A DNA stretch of 46,514 nt from contig WBUO01000009.1 of NCBI GenBank assembly GCA_008933675.1, positions 1 through 46,514 of the forward strand. Reading direction: 5' to 3'. Source of the stretch: Dechloromonas sp. (GTDB lineage Bacteria; Pseudomonadota; Gammaproteobacteria; Burkholderiales; Rhodocyclaceae). Both the position numbers and the translations under genes were made by a program. Of this stretch, positions 44,922 to 46,514 are shown piece after piece (the stretch's first letter is position 1; the number at the start of each line of letters is the position of its first letter). The notes beneath the pieces are model-generated. The model did no database searches and was not told where the DNA came from. It was given only the letters and a program-made list of their open reading frames with translations.

Positions 44922-45201
44922 CTGGCGCTCCTTGAATGAGCCTTTCGATCAGAGTAAAGGCACGATTGAAGAACCAGCTGATTCTTACTGAAGACGCGGC
45001 AACAAGTCCTGATCCTCCAAAGACGGCTGTCAGGACCTCAATGCTAGCGTTCTTGGTGGTGACGAGTTGGTAACCAAAAATCAACAGGATTGCGAACGAC
45101 GTCACTGTGAGTGCGAGGTAAACATACCGTTCGACCATGAACATCTTGAGGAGACGATCAAGCGCGTCGAGGGTGTCCTTGAGTTCTTCACGCATTGGCA
45201 T
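44911..45201 (-). CDS. Small two-helix membrane protein of the same cassette
   Basis: This 96-residue protein has an amphipathic N-terminal helix (ELKDTLDALDRLLKMFMVE) followed by two hydrophobic segments (VYLALTVTSFAILLIFGYQL and an alanine/glycine/valine-rich one near 60-75). Family not recognised. A strong GGAGGT stands 5 nt before the ATG. It is translationally coupled to the following gene. The pair might be a membrane effector or a small complex; this is not established. Confidence 0.7.
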   Translation of the reverse strand: MPMREELKDTLDALDRLLKMFMVERYVYLALTVTSFAILLIFGYQLVTTKNASIEVLTAVFGGSGLVAASSVRISWFFNRAFTLIERLIQGAPDGK

Positions 45202-45257
45202 AAATGACCTCCGATTGGAGCAGGCGAGGCTTGAGAATGGTGGTCTAACAGATTAAT

Positions 45258-45301
45258 GGGGTCAAAGAGATTTGAGAGTCAAATTAAATGTCTCTGCCCC
45301 C
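45258..45301. repeat. REP-like palindrome in the leader of the third cassette
   Basis: GGGGTCAAAGAGA (45258-45270) pairs imperfectly with TCTCTGCCCCC (45291-45301). An inner TTTGA-gag-TCAAA forms a second small stem. The sequence resembles REP elements mobilised by RAYT transposases. A 13-bp direct repeat CCCCTTTTGTTCG (45298-45310 and 45312-45324) abuts it and the attC site. Confidence 0.45.
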
Positions 45302-45322
45302 TTTTGTTCGACCCCTTTTGTT

Positions 45323-45395
45323 CGCTAACACCGAGCTAAATGGCGCCAATGGAGCCCAGCGGAATTGGCGTCCGTTTTTGAGCGCCGTGTTATGC
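45323..45395 (-). other. attC recombination site after the second cassette
   Basis: On the minus strand the site runs from GCATAAC (45389-45395) to GTTAGCG (45323-45329). The outer arms GCATAACACGGCGCTC and its imperfect complement TTAGCTCGGTGTTAGC pair. The inner arms CGCCAAT and ATTGGCG form a second stem. It begins 3 bp after the stop of the 45399-45995 gene, as usual for cassettes. The length of 73 bp is typical. Confidence 0.72.
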
Positions 45396-45398
45396 ACC

Positions 45399-45995
45399 TC
45401 AGGATTCCTTTAGCACTTGGGCGATTTTTACAATTTCATCCACAATTGGTTGAATCTCATACCTAGTTCCGAGACTCTCAAAGACACCAACGTCAATGTA
45501 ATAAGCGCGGAATACATGGAGCGGAACCCCGCCACTGTTAGGTAATCCGCCTACGTAAAATGGAATCACATGACCGGTGACAGGCTTATCCCACAAGTAG
45601 TTATCCAGCTTCTCGTCAAAATGCTCCAAAAAATCCCTGAGCCTCTTGTCTTTCAGAGGACTCTCATCTCCGATGCGGAACTTTTCCCTCAGCGTCTTCC
45701 CTCTTTCGGCGTGTAGATTGTGTTTCCCATCTCTCACTGGCCAGAAATAACGACGAATTGCAGCGGCATTTGTAACCAGGTTTTCTAGACTGCCTAGCAC
45801 TGCGCGACTTAACTCTGCTGTCTGATCGAAGTTGCCCTTAGTCTCATTCGTCATCTGAATGTAGTCGGCGAGAAATTCAATCGACTGCATTGCGGATGAG
45901 CAGTGAGGCCTTATGGCTTCGACATAGAAGACGTAATACATCGGCAATACGCCTCCGTATTCCTTTATCGCCAATTTTCGTTCTTCTTCATTCAT
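45399..45995 (-). CDS. Hypothetical cassette protein
   Basis: This 198-residue soluble protein has no family that I recognise. It is mostly helical in appearance, with a central VTNAAAIRRYFWPVRDGKH segment and a C-terminal YYIDVGVFESLGTRYEI. The ATG at 45995 lies inside the cassette's own recombination core (GTTATGA). Any ribosome binding site must therefore come from the upstream attC, and none is obvious. A TTG 9 bp further upstream is the alternative. Lower G+C and a rarer codon mix set it apart from the catabolic genes. Confidence 0.7.
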   Translation of the reverse strand: MNEEERKLAIKEYGGVLPMYYVFYVEAIRPHCSSAMQSIEFLADYIQMTNETKGNFDQTAELSRAVLGSLENLVTNAAAIRRYFWPVRDGKHNLHAERGKTLREKFRIGDESPLKDKRLRDFLEHFDEKLDNYLWDKPVTGHVIPFYVGGLPNSGGVPLHVFRAYYIDVGVFESLGTRYEIQPIVDEIVKIAQVLKES

Positions 45996-46079
45996 AACGT
46001 TCAAGGTGACCGGCGCTGCGCGGCTTCATCGCGCAGCGTCCAGAGAGCGAAGCGAACGGGGTCGACCGCAGGGTTGGGC
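45992..46079 (-). other. attC recombination site after the first cassette
   Basis: On the minus strand the site runs from GCCCAAC (46073-46079) to GTTATGA (45992-45998), 88 bp. A strong central hairpin GCTGCGCG-N7-CGCGCAGC is visible. R'' is the exact complement of the GTTGGGC that opens this cassette at 46508-46514, as expected for one mobile unit. It follows the stop codon of the RraB-like gene by 7 bp. Confidence 0.75.
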
Positions 46080-46086
46080 GTATGGC

Positions 46087-46485
46087 TCATTGGGCTGGGT
46101 TGGTACCCCAACCGTCGAATTCACAGTCATGCTCGAAGCCGATCTTGCACATCTCCTTTGTCCAGGCCAACACAGTAGCGTCGTGAATTGGCATTTTGTC
46201 CGTCCAGCCAGTGATTACTTGAAGGTTCTTGTCAGATGCAGACGGCCCATGCTCGACGTCGTACTGCATTCCAGAAAGAACGGTGGCGAGCGCAGCGGCC
46301 TTATCGGGAGCGTTTGTGTAAAAGAAGAACTCCAGCTTGAGTTGCGTCTCTGGCATTACGTTCAAGCCGCGAAGCTGCGCAACGGTCTGGGGAGTCATCG
46401 CCGATTGGTTTGCGACATTCTTTTGAAAGGCCTCTGGCGTGACGAATTGCTTTGGCTTACCCGAGAAAATTCCGAAAAGTCCCAT
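46087..46485 (-). CDS. RraB-like (ribonuclease E inhibitor B) family cassette protein
   Basis: This 132-residue protein ends with the family-typical EMCKIGFEHDCEFDGWGT and has a LKLEFFFYTNAPDKAAALATVL core. This resembles RraB (DUF695/RraB-type fold), which in enterobacteria binds RNase E and alters its activity. AAGGA lies before the ATG. It is the only gene of the first cassette, with the core site GTTGGGC 23 bp upstream of the start. A true effect on RNase E is not shown by sequence. Confidence 0.75.
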   Translation of the reverse strand: MGLFGIFSGKPKQFVTPEAFQKNVANQSAMTPQTVAQLRGLNVMPETQLKLEFFFYTNAPDKAAALATVLSGMQYDVEHGPSASDKNLQVITGWTDKMPIHDATVLAWTKEMCKIGFEHDCEFDGWGTNPAQ

Positions 46486-46514
46486 GAGGTTTCCTTAGGA
46501 TGAATACGCCCAAC

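Larger units (their letters stand above)
44311..46514 (-). mobile_element. Integron gene-cassette array (partial, transcribed leftward)
   Basis: Three consecutive cassettes on the minus strand are recognised by core sites. The first opens at GTTGGGC (complement of 46508-46514) and has R'' GCCCAAC at its attC, the exact complement. The second opens at GTTATGA and has R'' GCATAAC. The third opens at GTTAGCG and ends near CTCTAAC (complement of 44311-44317). Each cassette gene stops 3-20 bp before its attC. Base composition is lower in G+C than the rest of the window. The integrase should lie to the right of the window. The cassette model follows known integron structure; boundaries are read by eye. 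Confidence 0.75.

Overview
The window is high-GC DNA with long, tightly packed operons. The combination of DctPQM TRAP transport, a DmpKLMNOP-type diiron monooxygenase, a tryptophan tryptophylquinone (TTQ) aromatic amine dehydrogenase and a split hpaG1/hpaG2 homoprotocatechuate operon suggests a betaproteobacterium, most likely of the Rhodocyclales (Azoarcus/Thauera-like). This placement is inferred from gene content only.

Layout. Positions 1-3617 hold the end of a TSUP permease and a DctB/DctD-like two-component pair. Positions 3648-5200 hold the homoprotocatechuate regulators hpaR (MarR) and hpaA (AraC), divergently arranged. A Fic gene of lower GC (5309-6397) interrupts the cluster. Positions 6661-11326 encode a six-component phenol-hydroxylase-type monooxygenase (dmpKLMNOP). 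Positions 11738-16575 hold an AraC regulator and an aromatic amine dehydrogenase operon (aauB, mauE-like, mauD-like, aauA, two cytochromes c). Positions 16748-24755 hold a DUF1329/DUF1302/RND/YCF48 envelope module and an aldehyde dehydrogenase. Positions 25484-35179 form a TRAP transporter plus hpaG1-G2-E-D-D-F-H-I operon. A ~570-bp inverted-repeat element precedes gabD (35837). Positions 37292-43866 hold transporters, a MAPEG protein, a GlcG/HbpS-like protein, a desaturase and a SulP permease. The right end (about 44311-46514) is an integron gene-cassette array with recognisable attC sites.

How it works together. The central 40 kb reads as one island for biogenic aromatic amines (tyramine, dopamine type). 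The amine dehydrogenase makes an arylacetaldehyde, and the aldehyde dehydrogenase converts it to (4-hydroxy)phenylacetate. Ring hydroxylation gives homoprotocatechuate, HpaD cleaves the ring, and HpaE-G-F-H-I plus GabD yield pyruvate and succinate. No flavin-dependent HpaBC 4-hydroxyphenylacetate 3-hydroxylase is present. The diiron monooxygenase occupies its place. A 12-bp motif close to CTAACATGTTAG, perfect between hpaR and hpaA, recurs at the putative promoters of the monooxygenase operon, the amine-dehydrogenase regulator and the TRAP-hpa operon. This ties the modules into one putative HpaR regulon and supports the idea that the diiron enzyme is the missing 3-hydroxylase. A second shared box (TTGCCGATTYTTGATA) precedes both the aau operon and the DUF1329 operon at the same distance from a -10-like element.
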